DNA of 64,000 bases, taken from the NCBI GenBank assembly GCA_026991575.1, contig JALXBF010000065.1, positions 88,121-152,120 of the forward strand, read 5' to 3'. Under the pieces are notes generated by a model. The model saw nothing but the letters and a program-made list of their open reading frames with translations. It ran no database searches and was not told where the DNA came from. Position numbers and translations under genes: made by a program. This document shows, one piece after another, positions 52,159 to 60,887 of the stretch (position 1 is the stretch's first letter; each line of letters opens with the position of its first letter). The DNA comes from Planctomycetota bacterium (lineage in GTDB: Bacteria > Planctomycetota > Planctomycetia > JALXBF01).

Positions 52159-53343
52159 CTACGGCACCAGTTCCACCTCGAGCCACACGGCAGGCTCGTC
52201 GCCAGTAGGGATGAGCTCGGCTTCCATGTTGGCTGGAACTCCCCAGTGGTCGCCTGCCCGAACGTCGCATGTGACGGGCCCCACGCGAATGGTCGCGCTG
52301 CCGTGGCGGAGCGAGACGATCACGTCGCGCGGACGCGTCAACGGAACAGCGCGGCGGGCGGCACAAACGCTGAGCTCCAGGCCACCAACTCCCGGCGTCT
52401 GCGTTCGGGTGGCCGGGATCACGACCACCCGCTCACCGCTGGGGTTTGCCGCTGCGTCCCGGAGTACACGCTCGATGAACGCTGACCCGTTCATGGCCGG
52501 ATCATCCAAAGCAACGCGACGGAGTTCCGACGAACGGACCGACTGCGGCTGCACGTCCGCGAAGATGCCCCATCCGCCAAACCGCGTCGAGCCGAACGTA
52601 AACGGCAGCAGGTGCGTTCCCTCACGCAGCGTGTCGAACCCGTGGAGCACGCCCGAGGGGATTGGCATGGCATATCCTTCTCGGACCTCGGCCGCGCAGT
52701 TGCCCAACACGGTCAGGCCATGCAGCGGGCTGAAGCCGAAATGGATCTCCACTCCGGCCCGGTGGAAGTGGAACGTCCGGCCCACGCTTTCGGGCCCAAG
52801 CTGGGCGACATTCCACGAATGCCGCTGCATGTAGACCAGCGGAAGGATTCGCACTTCCAGCCCGGGCACCTTGTAGGCCTGCCAGCTGTCGACGCGGTCA
52901 TCGCGAGCCACCCACAGCCCCCCGCGTGCCGCCAGTTGTTCACGCCACCGCTCCAGGGCAGCGGCGTATTCGGCCGCTTCCTCCCAGTCAATGCTGAGCG
53001 GTGTAATCCACGCGGTGAGGTCATCGAATAGCTTCAGGTACGCGGGCAGCAAGCCAAGCGCCGCCCGGTGATCAGTGGGCACATCCAGACATCCCAGAGC
53101 CTGGAGGGCGAGGGCCGTGGGCAACATGTAGTGCCAATCCATCTCCTGCGGCCTGTTCTTCTTGGCCAGCTCGGCAGCAGCCGAAAACAAGCCGATGGTC
53201 TGAGTTCGAAAGGCGTAGCAGCACAACCGGGCCCGCGCCACGTCGTCTTCGCTGAGCTCGAACGCGTTGCGGCCCTGCTCAACGGCCTGCTTGGCCCGCT
53301 CAAACAGCTCTTCCAACTTGTCGCCCTGGTCGGACCGGCTCAT
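52159..53343 (-). CDS. cupin-like protein of unknown function
   Basis: The ATG at 53343 is preferred over a longer frame because CGGAG lies upstream; the product is 394 residues. The first ~140 residues are helical (ELFERAKQAVEQGRNAF, AAELAKKNRPQEM). The centre has a cupin-like barrel: HFHRAGVEIHFGFSPLHG supplies His and Glu that could bind metal, followed by IPSGVLHGFDT. A second beta-sheet region at the end (HWGVPANMEAELIPTG) is also cupin-like. No enzyme family was recognised. It is transcribed divergently from the oxidoreductase gene at 53723, with 379 nt between them that may share regulation. Confidence 0.6.
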   Translation of the reverse strand: MSRSDQGDKLEELFERAKQAVEQGRNAFELSEDDVARARLCCYAFRTQTIGLFSAAAELAKKNRPQEMDWHYMLPTALALQALGCLDVPTDHRAALGLLPAYLKLFDDLTAWITPLSIDWEEAAEYAAALERWREQLAARGGLWVARDDRVDSWQAYKVPGLEVRILPLVYMQRHSWNVAQLGPESVGRTFHFHRAGVEIHFGFSPLHGLTVLGNCAAEVREGYAMPIPSGVLHGFDTLREGTHLLPFTFGSTRFGGWGIFADVQPQSVRSSELRRVALDDPAMNGSAFIERVLRDAAANPSGERVVVIPATRTQTPGVGGLELSVCAARRAVPLTRPRDVIVSLRHGSATIRVGPVTCDVRAGDHWGVPANMEAELIPTGDEPAVWLEVELVP

Positions 53344-53722
53344 GTAAGCTCCGCCGCAGCAGCGTGTACTACCTTCCGAGGGTGCGAACAGGCCCATTGT
53401 AGCCCGGGGCAGTGGCACTGATCGCTTCCGTCGCCACCAGGGCCGCTTCTGGAGAGGGGTGCCTTTCAGCTACGGCGCGGATGGGCTCCGTCCGATCATC
53501 TCGCTCACACCCAATTCCGCCTGGCCGGTCGTCTCGACCGCCGCTGGTTCCCTTGCGCGGGAGCCCAGCTGGGGACGATCTGGGTCCACAGCGTGTTCGG
53601 ACGAACCCGATGCAACGGCTCAAGGGCACCCGCGGGCCTAGTCGTCCGAGGCCGCTGCGTATGCTAGACTGTTTCTTGCTGAACGAGATGCTGAGCCGGA
53701 TGGACGTCAGGCGGAGGTGACG
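53344..53722 (+). promoter_or_regulatory. 379-nt divergent intergenic region
   Basis: It must hold promoters for both flanking genes and includes the hairpin at 53526-53540. The frame running opposite the oxidoreductase gene extends in here but is not a gene. A TATGCT hexamer near 53660 could be a -10 element for the oxidoreductase, with no clear -35. Confidence 0.4.
53526..53540 (+). repeat. intergenic hairpin, CGGTCG-TCT-CGACCG type
   Basis: CGGTCG (53526-53531), loop TCT, CGACCG (53535-53540), a six-pair perfect stem in the divergent gap between the cupin gene and the second oxidoreductase gene. Same core as 17891-17913. Confidence 0.5.
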
Positions 53723-55063
53723 ATGAAACCTGAGGCGAAGACCACAGTGACTCGGGGAACCGGGCTGAGCCGGCGTCGGTTCCTGAAGCAATCGGTGGCA
53801 GCAGGCGCTGCCGTCGCACTGGCCGCACCAGCCATTCGGCTGAGCCACGGCTCGCCGAACGAAAAGCTCAACATTGCCGTCATCGGTGTTGCCAACCGCG
53901 GCGCGGGGAATCTGGCGGGCGTCGCCAGCGAAAACATCGTTGCGTTGTGTGACGTCGACGAGAACTACCTGAACCGGGCCGCGCAAAAGTTCCCCAAGGC
54001 GGACAAGTACCGTGACTTCCGCCGAATCATGGACCGCAACGACATCGACGCGGTCGTGATCAGCACGCCAGACCACGTCCATGCGATGGCCACGGTCTGG
54101 GCGCTTCGCTCTGGCAAACACGTCTACTGCGAAAAACCGTTGACCCACACCGTCTACGAAGCGCGTTACGTGCAGAAGGTGACGGCCGAGGAGAAGAAGG
54201 TCACACAGATCGGGACCCAGATTCACGCCGGGAACAACTACCGACGGGTGGTCGAACTGATCAAGACCGGCGCGATTGGAACGGTGCGCGAGGTGCACCT
54301 GTGGGTGGGCAAAAGCCACGGAGGCAAGCCGCGTCCGACCGGGAAGCACAAGCCGCCTGCCCACCTGGACTGGGACCTCTGGGTCGGCCCGGCACCGCAG
54401 ACCCCCTACCATCCGATCTACCACCCGGCTCGCTGGCGCGGCTACTGGCGATTCGGCGAAGGGACTCTGGGTGACATGGGCTGCCATTACCTGGACCTCG
54501 TGCACTGGGCACTGGACCTGACCGCTCCGGTGCGCGTGCGTGCCGAAGGACCGCCGGTCGATCCCGTCTGTGCCCCTCGGTGGATGATCGTCAATTACGA
54601 GTACCCCGCACGAGGTGACCAGCCGGCTGTGAGCGTGACCTGGTATGACGGCGGCAAGCGACCGGAGTTCTTCCGCGAACGGCCCGACGTGAAGTGGGGC
54701 GATGGCGTGCTGTTCGTGGGCGACAAGGGTATGCTACTAGCTAGCTACACGTCGTACCGCCTGTTCCCGGAGGAGAAGTTCAAGGATTTCAAGCCGCCCG
54801 AGCCGTTCATCCCGCCGTCCATCGGGCATCACCGCGAGTGGATCGAAGCGTGCAAGGGGCGGGGCAAGCCGCTGTGCCACTTCGGCTACTCCGGCCCGCT
54901 GACCGAGGCTGTGCTGTTGGGGGTCGTGGCCTACCGAAGCGGCGAGGAGCTGGAGTGGGACGCAGAGAGTTTTCGCATCAAGAACTGCCCCGCCGCAGAA
55001 GAGTTCCTCCACCAACCCTATCGCAAAGGCTGGCAACTCGATCCGGCCGATCGGACCGCGTGA
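53723..55063 (+). CDS. Gfo/Idh/MocA-family oxidoreductase with Tat signal
   Basis: The ATG at 53723 has GGAGG five bases upstream; the GTG at 53717 overlaps that site and is less likely. The 446-residue protein begins with a Tat signal (LSRRRFLKQSVAAGA), so it is likely periplasmic. The Rossmann core has NIAVIGVANRGAGNL and VISTPDHVHAMATVWA, and the family EKP motif is intact (CEKPLTHTVYEARY). GCHYLDLVHWAL holds the active-site His and Asp. It probably oxidises or reduces a sugar or polyol. A weak hairpin with a T-rich tail (55103-55126) follows its stop. It is the last ordinary metabolic gene before the defence-type operon. Confidence 0.9.
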   Translation: MKPEAKTTVTRGTGLSRRRFLKQSVAAGAAVALAAPAIRLSHGSPNEKLNIAVIGVANRGAGNLAGVASENIVALCDVDENYLNRAAQKFPKADKYRDFRRIMDRNDIDAVVISTPDHVHAMATVWALRSGKHVYCEKPLTHTVYEARYVQKVTAEEKKVTQIGTQIHAGNNYRRVVELIKTGAIGTVREVHLWVGKSHGGKPRPTGKHKPPAHLDWDLWVGPAPQTPYHPIYHPARWRGYWRFGEGTLGDMGCHYLDLVHWALDLTAPVRVRAEGPPVDPVCAPRWMIVNYEYPARGDQPAVSVTWYDGGKRPEFFRERPDVKWGDGVLFVGDKGMLLASYTSYRLFPEEKFKDFKPPEPFIPPSIGHHREWIEACKGRGKPLCHFGYSGPLTEAVLLGVVAYRSGEELEWDAESFRIKNCPAAEEFLHQPYRKGWQLDPADRTA

Positions 55064-55102
55064 CCGGACCCGAGCGCACGACCAGAAGCCAACGGAATCT
55101 CA

Positions 55103-55126
55103 GGGCACGGAAGCCCGCTTTTCTTT
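55103..55126 (+). terminator. weak intrinsic terminator after the oxidoreductase gene
   Basis: GGGC (55103-55106) and GCCC (55113-55116) with a six-base loop, followed by GCTTTTCTTTTC. The stem is only four pairs, but the T-rich tail is good. It would insulate the next operon. Confidence 0.45.
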
Positions 55127-55188
55127 TCAATTTGATCGCGTGCTCTCCCTCATACCGCGGCCTCTTGCAAATAGGTAACGCGCGCCTG

Positions 55189-55226
55189 ACTGTGAGGTCC
55201 ACTTTCTGGACGAAGCTGCTCACAGT
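55189..55226 (+). promoter_or_regulatory. inverted repeat upstream of the defence-type operon
   Basis: ACTGTGAG (55189-55196) pairs with CTCACAGT (55219-55226), and inside them GTCC (55197-55200) pairs with GGAC (55208-55211). The arms are 8 bp and lie about 87 nt before the chosen start. It could be a dyad operator for a repressor or an RNA leader hairpin. Confidence 0.45.
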
Positions 55227-55312
55227 TGTTATCATCTTCCTCTGATTCCTGGGTCGTGCCGCATGGAGTGGTCGCAGTCTTGGAGGGAACGGTCAATTCG
55301 GAGGTGCGGCTA

Positions 55313-58300
55313 GTGGCGCGGGTCCACGTCCAAACCGATCGGCTCACTCCTGGCGAGCACCTGGTGCGCGAGCGGCTGGAGCGGGACCTGCCCGACGAGG
55401 GCTGGGACGTCTTCGTAGGCCGGTTGCTGCCGACCCCGGACGGTGGGTCACGCGAATTCGACTTCATCGTCATCGGACCCCATGCCGTGTTCGTCCTGGA
55501 GGACAAGCACTGGCACGGGCGTGTCTTCGGTACCGACCGCTATTGGATGGTAGCCAGCGGGGAATCGCGCCCCAGTCCGATCAACCAGGTCGACCGCTGC
55601 GCGAAGCACCTGGCCGGCGTGTTGCGCCGCGAAATCGTGCGGCTTTCCCAGCACTTCGTATTCCCGTACGTCGTCCTTTCGGCGGAGGATGTTCAGCTCA
55701 GCGTACACGACCCGCGGGTCAAAACGATGGTGTGCCGCTTGTCGGAATTGGTGGCCACGTTGAAAGCGCGCGACCGCGAGTTGGATCCTGGCATCGCGAC
55801 AGTGCGGCACCGGATCGTCGATTACCTGCTGGCCCGGCCCCAGCGGCCGAAGGTTCCGGCGAAGGTGAATGCCTACGAGGTCAGGTACAAGCTTGGCGCC
55901 ATCGGCCCTATCCTCCTGCTGGACGCAGTTCACGGGCAGGACCGCTACATCCTGAAGCTCGTTCCTGCTGCCCAGCGGGAGGACATGCTCCGCGAGTACG
56001 AGGTCCTGCACCTGCTGCAAGAACGCTGTGGTGAGTACGTGCCCAGGGTGGCGCCGTACATCGAGTGGAGCGACGGCGAGTACTTGGTAATCCCGATTCG
56101 CTACCCTGAGGGCCGGACGATTCGGACGTTGCGTGGCGAGCAGGAACCGACGCTCGGTGAGTTCGTGCGATTCGTGGCGAACGCCTTCCGTGGCCTTGCT
56201 CTCATCCACGGCCAGGACGTTGTGCACCGCGCTATCAACCCAGATCACGTCTGGGTGGATGCTCGCTACAACGTCCAGTTCACGGACTTCATGGTCGCAC
56301 GCTACATCTCGGAGCGAACGGTCGCACACCTGGTCGACGAGCTCAATCCGGAGGACCCGTACCGGGCGCCCGAATGCGCGGCTGCTCCCCAGATGGCTAC
56401 ACCAAAGTCCGACGTCTACAGCCTAGCGTTGACGGCGCTGTACCTGGCTACGGGTGCCGAGCCAGAACATGTGCTGGAGCGCGAGCCGGAAATCCTGAAA
56501 CGGTTACCAGCCAAACTTGGGAATCTCCTGCGGCGTGCGTTGAACAAATCGCCGGCGGATCGACCCGCCGCCCGTGAGATCGCCGAAGCGGCTACGGCGA
56601 TTCTCGAGCCGGATACGCACATCACGACGGGTGACGTGCTGGAGGATCGCTACCTGATTGAGCGGCGGTTGGGCAGCGGCGGCACCGGCGAAACCTTCCT
56701 GGCGTACGACAGCACTGCTGAGCGGCTGGTTGTGCTGAAGCGCATCCGGACGAAGAGCCTGTATGACAAGGTTACCCTCACTGAGCTTACCTTTGCTCAG
56801 AAGCCGCACAAGCACATCCGGCTGGTCTACGACATCTATCCATGGGAGCACCCCTTCCACCTCAAGATGCAGTACCTCGACGGGCGACCGCTGTCGGAGC
56901 TGCGCCAGCAGTTCCTGGGTAACCTGGACCGCTGCCTCCGTTTCGCTGTTGAGCTGCTCGACACACTTGCTTACATGGAACATGAGGGCATCCTGCATCG
57001 TGACATTAAGCCGGCCAACATCATCGCCGACGTGGACCGGCCCGAAGAGCAATTCTGGCTGATCGACTTTGGTATCGCCTCACTGGCTAAGGAAAGCAAG
57101 ACTGTCATCGGCACGCCTGCGTACCAGCCGATCGAAGTGGATCGTGGCGAGCCGTTCCCTCCGTCCGGAGACCGTTATGCAGCGGCCGTGCTGCTGTTCC
57201 AGCTGTTCACCGGCCAGCTGCCGTTCCGCACGTTCCAGGACGGCCGCTACGACAAGCAGCGGTTTGCGGTCCTGCCGGATGAGTACACGGACCCAGCCGC
57301 TCGGAACTTCCTGCGCGCGCTTTTGTGGGCGATGGACCCGGATCCGCAGAAACGACCTGCGTCGGCCGAGGAGCTGAAGAGGGAGCTTCTGGGCATTGCC
57401 ATCGGTCCGCCATCGCAAGGCGAGCTGCTTGTCAACCCGACGGTGAACTGGATCCGCGCGGCCTATCGAAATAGTGCTCTGGGCAACGCGGAGAACCGGG
57501 GCTGGAGTAGTGAGTTTGCGCGCAAGACGTACGTGCCCACCGGGCTCGACCTCCAGCTACTGCCGGCTCTCCTTGAGGGCAAGTACCGCTGCGTGCTGCT
57601 ATCGGGCAACCCAGGCGACGGCAAGACTGCCTTCTTGCAGAGACTGCTTGCAGAGCTGAAGTCAAGGGGGGCCACCGTAGCAAGCGAGGACCGCTACGGA
57701 TGGGAAGCCAGCTGGCAGGGCCGCCGCTATCGAGCCGTGTACGATGCGTCAGAATCTCAGCGTGGGCGGTCGCCGGACGATGTGCTCAAGGAGGTGCTTG
57801 CGCCCTGTCTGAATCGGAGCGACGACGCAAACTACACCGCTCTGATTGCCATCAACGACGGCCGCATGTTTGATTTCTTCGAGAGACATACCGAGTTTCT
57901 CCCTATCTGGCGCAGCATGAGCGACGAGGTGCCGGGTGAATACCTCCTGGTCGATCTGAAGCGGCGCTCGGTTGTACTTGCTGCCGACGGCCGACCGCCG
58001 TTCGTCCGCCGCTTGCTGGCCCACTGGACCGACCAACAGCTGTGGCAGGTATGCGAACGATGCAAAGCGCGGACGGCGTGTCCGATCAAGTACAACGTCG
58101 AGCACTTAAGGGTGGCTGACGAGCAGACGGAGCCGCCGGCACCGGTCGCTGCACTGGAACGGCTCCTGGCGGCAGTTCATCTCCGGCGGGAGTTCCGTCC
58201 CACGATCCGCGACATTCGCTCGGCCCTGGCCTACACGTTGACCGCCGACTTGGGCTGCGAACAGGTCCATCGCTTCACCGAGCGCACGCCGCCCGAATGG

Positions 58301-59167
58301 CTTGACTTCGTGTACGTGAACACCGTCTTCGGCGCTCCAGGCGATGTAGATCCAATGGTCGAGCAGCTTCGTGCGGTGGACCCGGCCACCGTGCCCCATC
58401 CGCGCCTAGACCGGTTCATCATGAGCCGGGCTACGGTCAATTTGGACGACGTACGCCGCATGCTGGCGGCTGATGGCCATGGCGGGCTCGGGGAAACGGG
58501 AGCGTTCTGGCAGATCATGGAGCAGCTTTCGCGCAGTGCTGGCGAGCAGGACCAGCTGGAGCAGCTCCATCGGACGTGGATCCGCTACCTGTACTTTGTC
58601 GGCAACGACGAGCGGCTCATGGATCTGGGCATTGACCGGCTCCGAGACCTGCTCCCCTATCGCTACCTCGACCTGTACCGGGATTTGCTGCGCCACGAAG
58701 TGGCCAGCGCGGAGACCCTGTTGAGACTGGCCAAAGGGATCGCTCACATGGATGGCCTCCCGGCTGAGGCGCTCTTCGATCAGGGGACTGCGGTGGAAGG
58801 GTTTGCCTTCACACTGTCCAGAGCTGAGCATGGCGGGTTTGCGGTCGTGAAGCTGTTCCCGTTGAGCGAGTTTGAGCTGGTGGCGGGTGGAGTGGCCGAC
58901 GAGGTGACCGACTCGGTCGTCGACGCATTGCTGCTGCGCCACACGAGCGGCGCGACACTGAAAGTGTCGCTCGACCTGTTGGAACTGGCGCTGCGCGCAG
59001 CGGAAGGCTACGTCATGAGTTTCGAAGAGGCGCAGCCATTCCTGCAGGAGTTGTCTGAGTTCAAGAGCCGCCTGCTCCTGCAGCGTGCTCGAGAGGTCTT
59101 GCTGGTGGAAGGTAGCAGCGTCCATAAGGCGGTCTTTGAGGATGACAAGCTGAAGCTGTTGGCCTGA
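55313..59167 (+). CDS. NERD - pseudokinase - Ser/Thr kinase - P-loop NTPase fusion (PglW/MAD6-like)
   Basis: The GTG at 55313 has GGAGG eight bases upstream; the open frame begins at TTG 55226. The product is 1284 residues. Residues about 10-110 are a NERD domain (EFDFIVIG, then EDK at 63-65). Residues about 189-400 are a pseudokinase: HRAINPDH replaces HRD, and DFM replaces DFG. Residues about 443-691 are a complete kinase: LGSGGTGETF, LHRDIKPANI near 562, LIDFGIAS near 585, GTPAYQPIE. Near residue 762 is Walker A GNPGDGKT, and near 913 a possible zinc cluster CERCKARTAC. NERD-kinase proteins include PglW of BREX type 2 and the kinase of the methylation-associated defence system. It is the first gene of a three-gene unit, 15 nt before the next. 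Confidence 0.85.
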   Translation: MARVHVQTDRLTPGEHLVRERLERDLPDEGWDVFVGRLLPTPDGGSREFDFIVIGPHAVFVLEDKHWHGRVFGTDRYWMVASGESRPSPINQVDRCAKHLAGVLRREIVRLSQHFVFPYVVLSAEDVQLSVHDPRVKTMVCRLSELVATLKARDRELDPGIATVRHRIVDYLLARPQRPKVPAKVNAYEVRYKLGAIGPILLLDAVHGQDRYILKLVPAAQREDMLREYEVLHLLQERCGEYVPRVAPYIEWSDGEYLVIPIRYPEGRTIRTLRGEQEPTLGEFVRFVANAFRGLALIHGQDVVHRAINPDHVWVDARYNVQFTDFMVARYISERTVAHLVDELNPEDPYRAPECAAAPQMATPKSDVYSLALTALYLATGAEPEHVLEREPEILKRLPAKLGNLLRRALNKSPADRPAAREIAEAATAILEPDTHITTGDVLEDRYLIERRLGSGGTGETFLAYDSTAERLVVLKRIRTKSLYDKVTLTELTFAQKPHKHIRLVYDIYPWEHPFHLKMQYLDGRPLSELRQQFLGNLDRCLRFAVELLDTLAYMEHEGILHRDIKPANIIADVDRPEEQFWLIDFGIASLAKESKTVIGTPAYQPIEVDRGEPFPPSGDRYAAAVLLFQLFTGQLPFRTFQDGRYDKQRFAVLPDEYTDPAARNFLRALLWAMDPDPQKRPASAEELKRELLGIAIGPPSQGELLVNPTVNWIRAAYRNSALGNAENRGWSSEFARKTYVPTGLDLQLLPALLEGKYRCVLLSGNPGDGKTAFLQRLLAELKSRGATVASEDRYGWEASWQGRRYRAVYDASESQRGRSPDDVLKEVLAPCLNRSDDANYTALIAINDGRMFDFFERHTEFLPIWRSMSDEVPGEYLLVDLKRRSVVLAADGRPPFVRRLLAHWTDQQLWQVCERCKARTACPIKYNVEHLRVADEQTEPPAPVAALERLLAAVHLRREFRPTIRDIRSALAYTLTADLGCEQVHRFTERTPPEWLDFVYVNTVFGAPGDVDPMVEQLRAVDPATVPHPRLDRFIMSRATVNLDDVRRMLAADGHGGLGETGAFWQIMEQLSRSAGEQDQLEQLHRTWIRYLYFVGNDERLMDLGIDRLRDLLPYRYLDLYRDLLRHEVASAETLLRLAKGIAHMDGLPAEALFDQGTAVEGFAFTLSRAEHGGFAVVKLFPLSEFELVAGGVADEVTDSVVDALLLRHTSGATLKVSLDLLELALRAAEGYVMSFEEAQPFLQELSEFKSRLLLQRAREVLLVEGSSVHKAVFEDDKLKLLA

Positions 59168-59182
59168 GCCAGGGGGGGCGCC

Positions 59183-60853
59183 GTGGCGATCCGATTGCCG
59201 AAACGATTCCGCGGCTATGGCTGTCCGGTGCTGTTCGACGTCGAGTTGAACGACTTCGATCTCGAGGCAGCGCTACAGGGATTGTTTTTCCGCGTGCGTA
59301 GCCGGGGCCGCACGTGGGTCGTGCCGAAGCGGCCCGAAGAGGTCAGCGAGTTGGTCAAGCCGCTGGTCCACGATCCTCACCTGGAAGGATGGCACCGGGA
59401 CGAGAACGGCAGGCGCTTGCTCGAGCAGTGGCTCAGGGTCGCCGTCCTGAAGGTCGGACGACGCGGACGCGCTCATCGCGGCGAGAAGGTGCAGTTCGTG
59501 CAACCGATCCACTATCTCGCAAGCAAGGCACCGTTTCGTTACAGCGGCTACCGACGCGTCCACCATTTCCTTTACGAGACCCTCCGCGACGCGGTCACGG
59601 ACCCGTCGCCGGAATCTTTCCTGCACCGGTTGTTCTTGCGTGCGTTCGGGCCCGGTGCCAGCTATGAGGACGGGCGCACCTACGACGGCCACTACGCCGA
59701 CGGCAGTGAACTGGACATTGAGCAGGCACTTTTCCTTTTCTTTCTCGAGCACGTCCAGCCGGCGGGGGTGTCGCGCAGTGGTCATCGGGCCGAGCCACCG
59801 GCTTTGCCGAGGCACGCCGCCCAGATGGGGCGCGACCTGGTGTTGTTCCTGGAATCGTTCGCCGACCGGTTGCCCGCTCGGGCACTGACGCAGATGTTCC
59901 TTGCACTGATCAGTCTGCACCTGACCGCCTACACTCGCACCCTATGGGCTCAGTCCGAGAAGGCCCTGCCCGATCGGGTCTGGCCGCTGGCCGACGAGCC
60001 CGTGCCAGTGCCGGAGTGCTACCTGGACTTCACCGGTGACGGCTCGGGACTAAGCACACAGCTTGCAACGGACTCCTACCATGAGGACCTGGACCGCATC
60101 CCTGCCTTCCTCAAGCTAGCCTTGCTGGTACGCCTGGCGGATGAGTATGCCCAGGATTTCGAGAGTGCTGTCTACGCCGATCGCGACACGGATCGCCCTA
60201 GCTACCTGTTCAAGCTCCTGAAATCGACACGCACCTCTCAGTTCAACATGTGGGCATCGTTCGCGTGGCGCGACCTGGAGCAGCACGCTGACAGCGACGA
60301 CCTGCCGCGGGAGCTTCTGGAGGAGACCAAGCAAAAATGGAGCCGTACCGGAGGTGATCACATCGAGAAGCTGGTGGGCTTTCTTTACGAGGTACAGCAC
60401 CAACACGCTGCTCAGAACGCAACCCGCTGGCTGCGCAGCGCAACTGCCTTGAACCGTGACTATGGCTGTCTGGTCGGCAGCAAGGGGCCCGGCAGACGCT
60501 GGTACACGTTGAACCGCACTGCGCTGGCAGCAGCCGTTTACCTGGCCTCGGTTGCGCTCAAGCCGCCGGGCTCTGAGAGGCAGCGGGCACCGCAGCCCAG
60601 GCCATTCCGCCTGATGGACTTGCTCACGTTCCTTCGCCAACGGTTCGGGATCTGTATTGACCGACCGCCACGCCACCGCGATTCTGCCGAGACCCGGCGG
60701 GCGGCACGTGAGAACCTGGGGGCGTTCAAGCGTACGCTGCGCCAGATGGGCTTCTTCGACGATATGTCCGACGACTTCACCGCTCAATGGGTTTCCCTGC
60801 CAGGGCTAACCGAACCGATCCGCATGGGCTCCGGCAGCGGCAACACCGGCTGA
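59183..60853 (+). CDS. conserved-looking protein of unknown function (MAD7-like by position)
   Basis: A GTG start at 59183, 15 nt after the kinase stop and preceded by AGGGGGGG, gives 556 residues. The N-terminus has a compact region (RFRGYGCPVLFDVELNDF) with regular beta-strand pattern. The middle is largely helical (LFLRAFGPG, ALFLFFLEHVQPAGV, FLKLALLVRLADEYAQDF), and the end is basic. No catalytic motif, P-loop, zinc site or membrane segment was seen. Being between a defence-type kinase and a very large ATPase-like protein suggests a structural or DNA-binding component. The gene next to the kinase in the methylation-associated defence system (MAD7) has about this size, but identity is untested. 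Confidence 0.7.
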   Translation: MAIRLPKRFRGYGCPVLFDVELNDFDLEAALQGLFFRVRSRGRTWVVPKRPEEVSELVKPLVHDPHLEGWHRDENGRRLLEQWLRVAVLKVGRRGRAHRGEKVQFVQPIHYLASKAPFRYSGYRRVHHFLYETLRDAVTDPSPESFLHRLFLRAFGPGASYEDGRTYDGHYADGSELDIEQALFLFFLEHVQPAGVSRSGHRAEPPALPRHAAQMGRDLVLFLESFADRLPARALTQMFLALISLHLTAYTRTLWAQSEKALPDRVWPLADEPVPVPECYLDFTGDGSGLSTQLATDSYHEDLDRIPAFLKLALLVRLADEYAQDFESAVYADRDTDRPSYLFKLLKSTRTSQFNMWASFAWRDLEQHADSDDLPRELLEETKQKWSRTGGDHIEKLVGFLYEVQHQHAAQNATRWLRSATALNRDYGCLVGSKGPGRRWYTLNRTALAAAVYLASVALKPPGSERQRAPQPRPFRLMDLLTFLRQRFGICIDRPPRHRDSAETRRAARENLGAFKRTLRQMGFFDDMSDDFTAQWVSLPGLTEPIRMGSGSGNTG

Positions 60854-60887
60854 TGGGGACCGTGGTCGGCGAAGCAGGGGGAAGAGC

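Noticed and set aside
53369..54505. 378-codon minus-strand frame opposite the second oxidoreductase gene
   Set aside because: The plus strand carries intact Gfo/Idh/MocA motifs and a Tat signal, with a good ribosome site. The antisense frame shows none.
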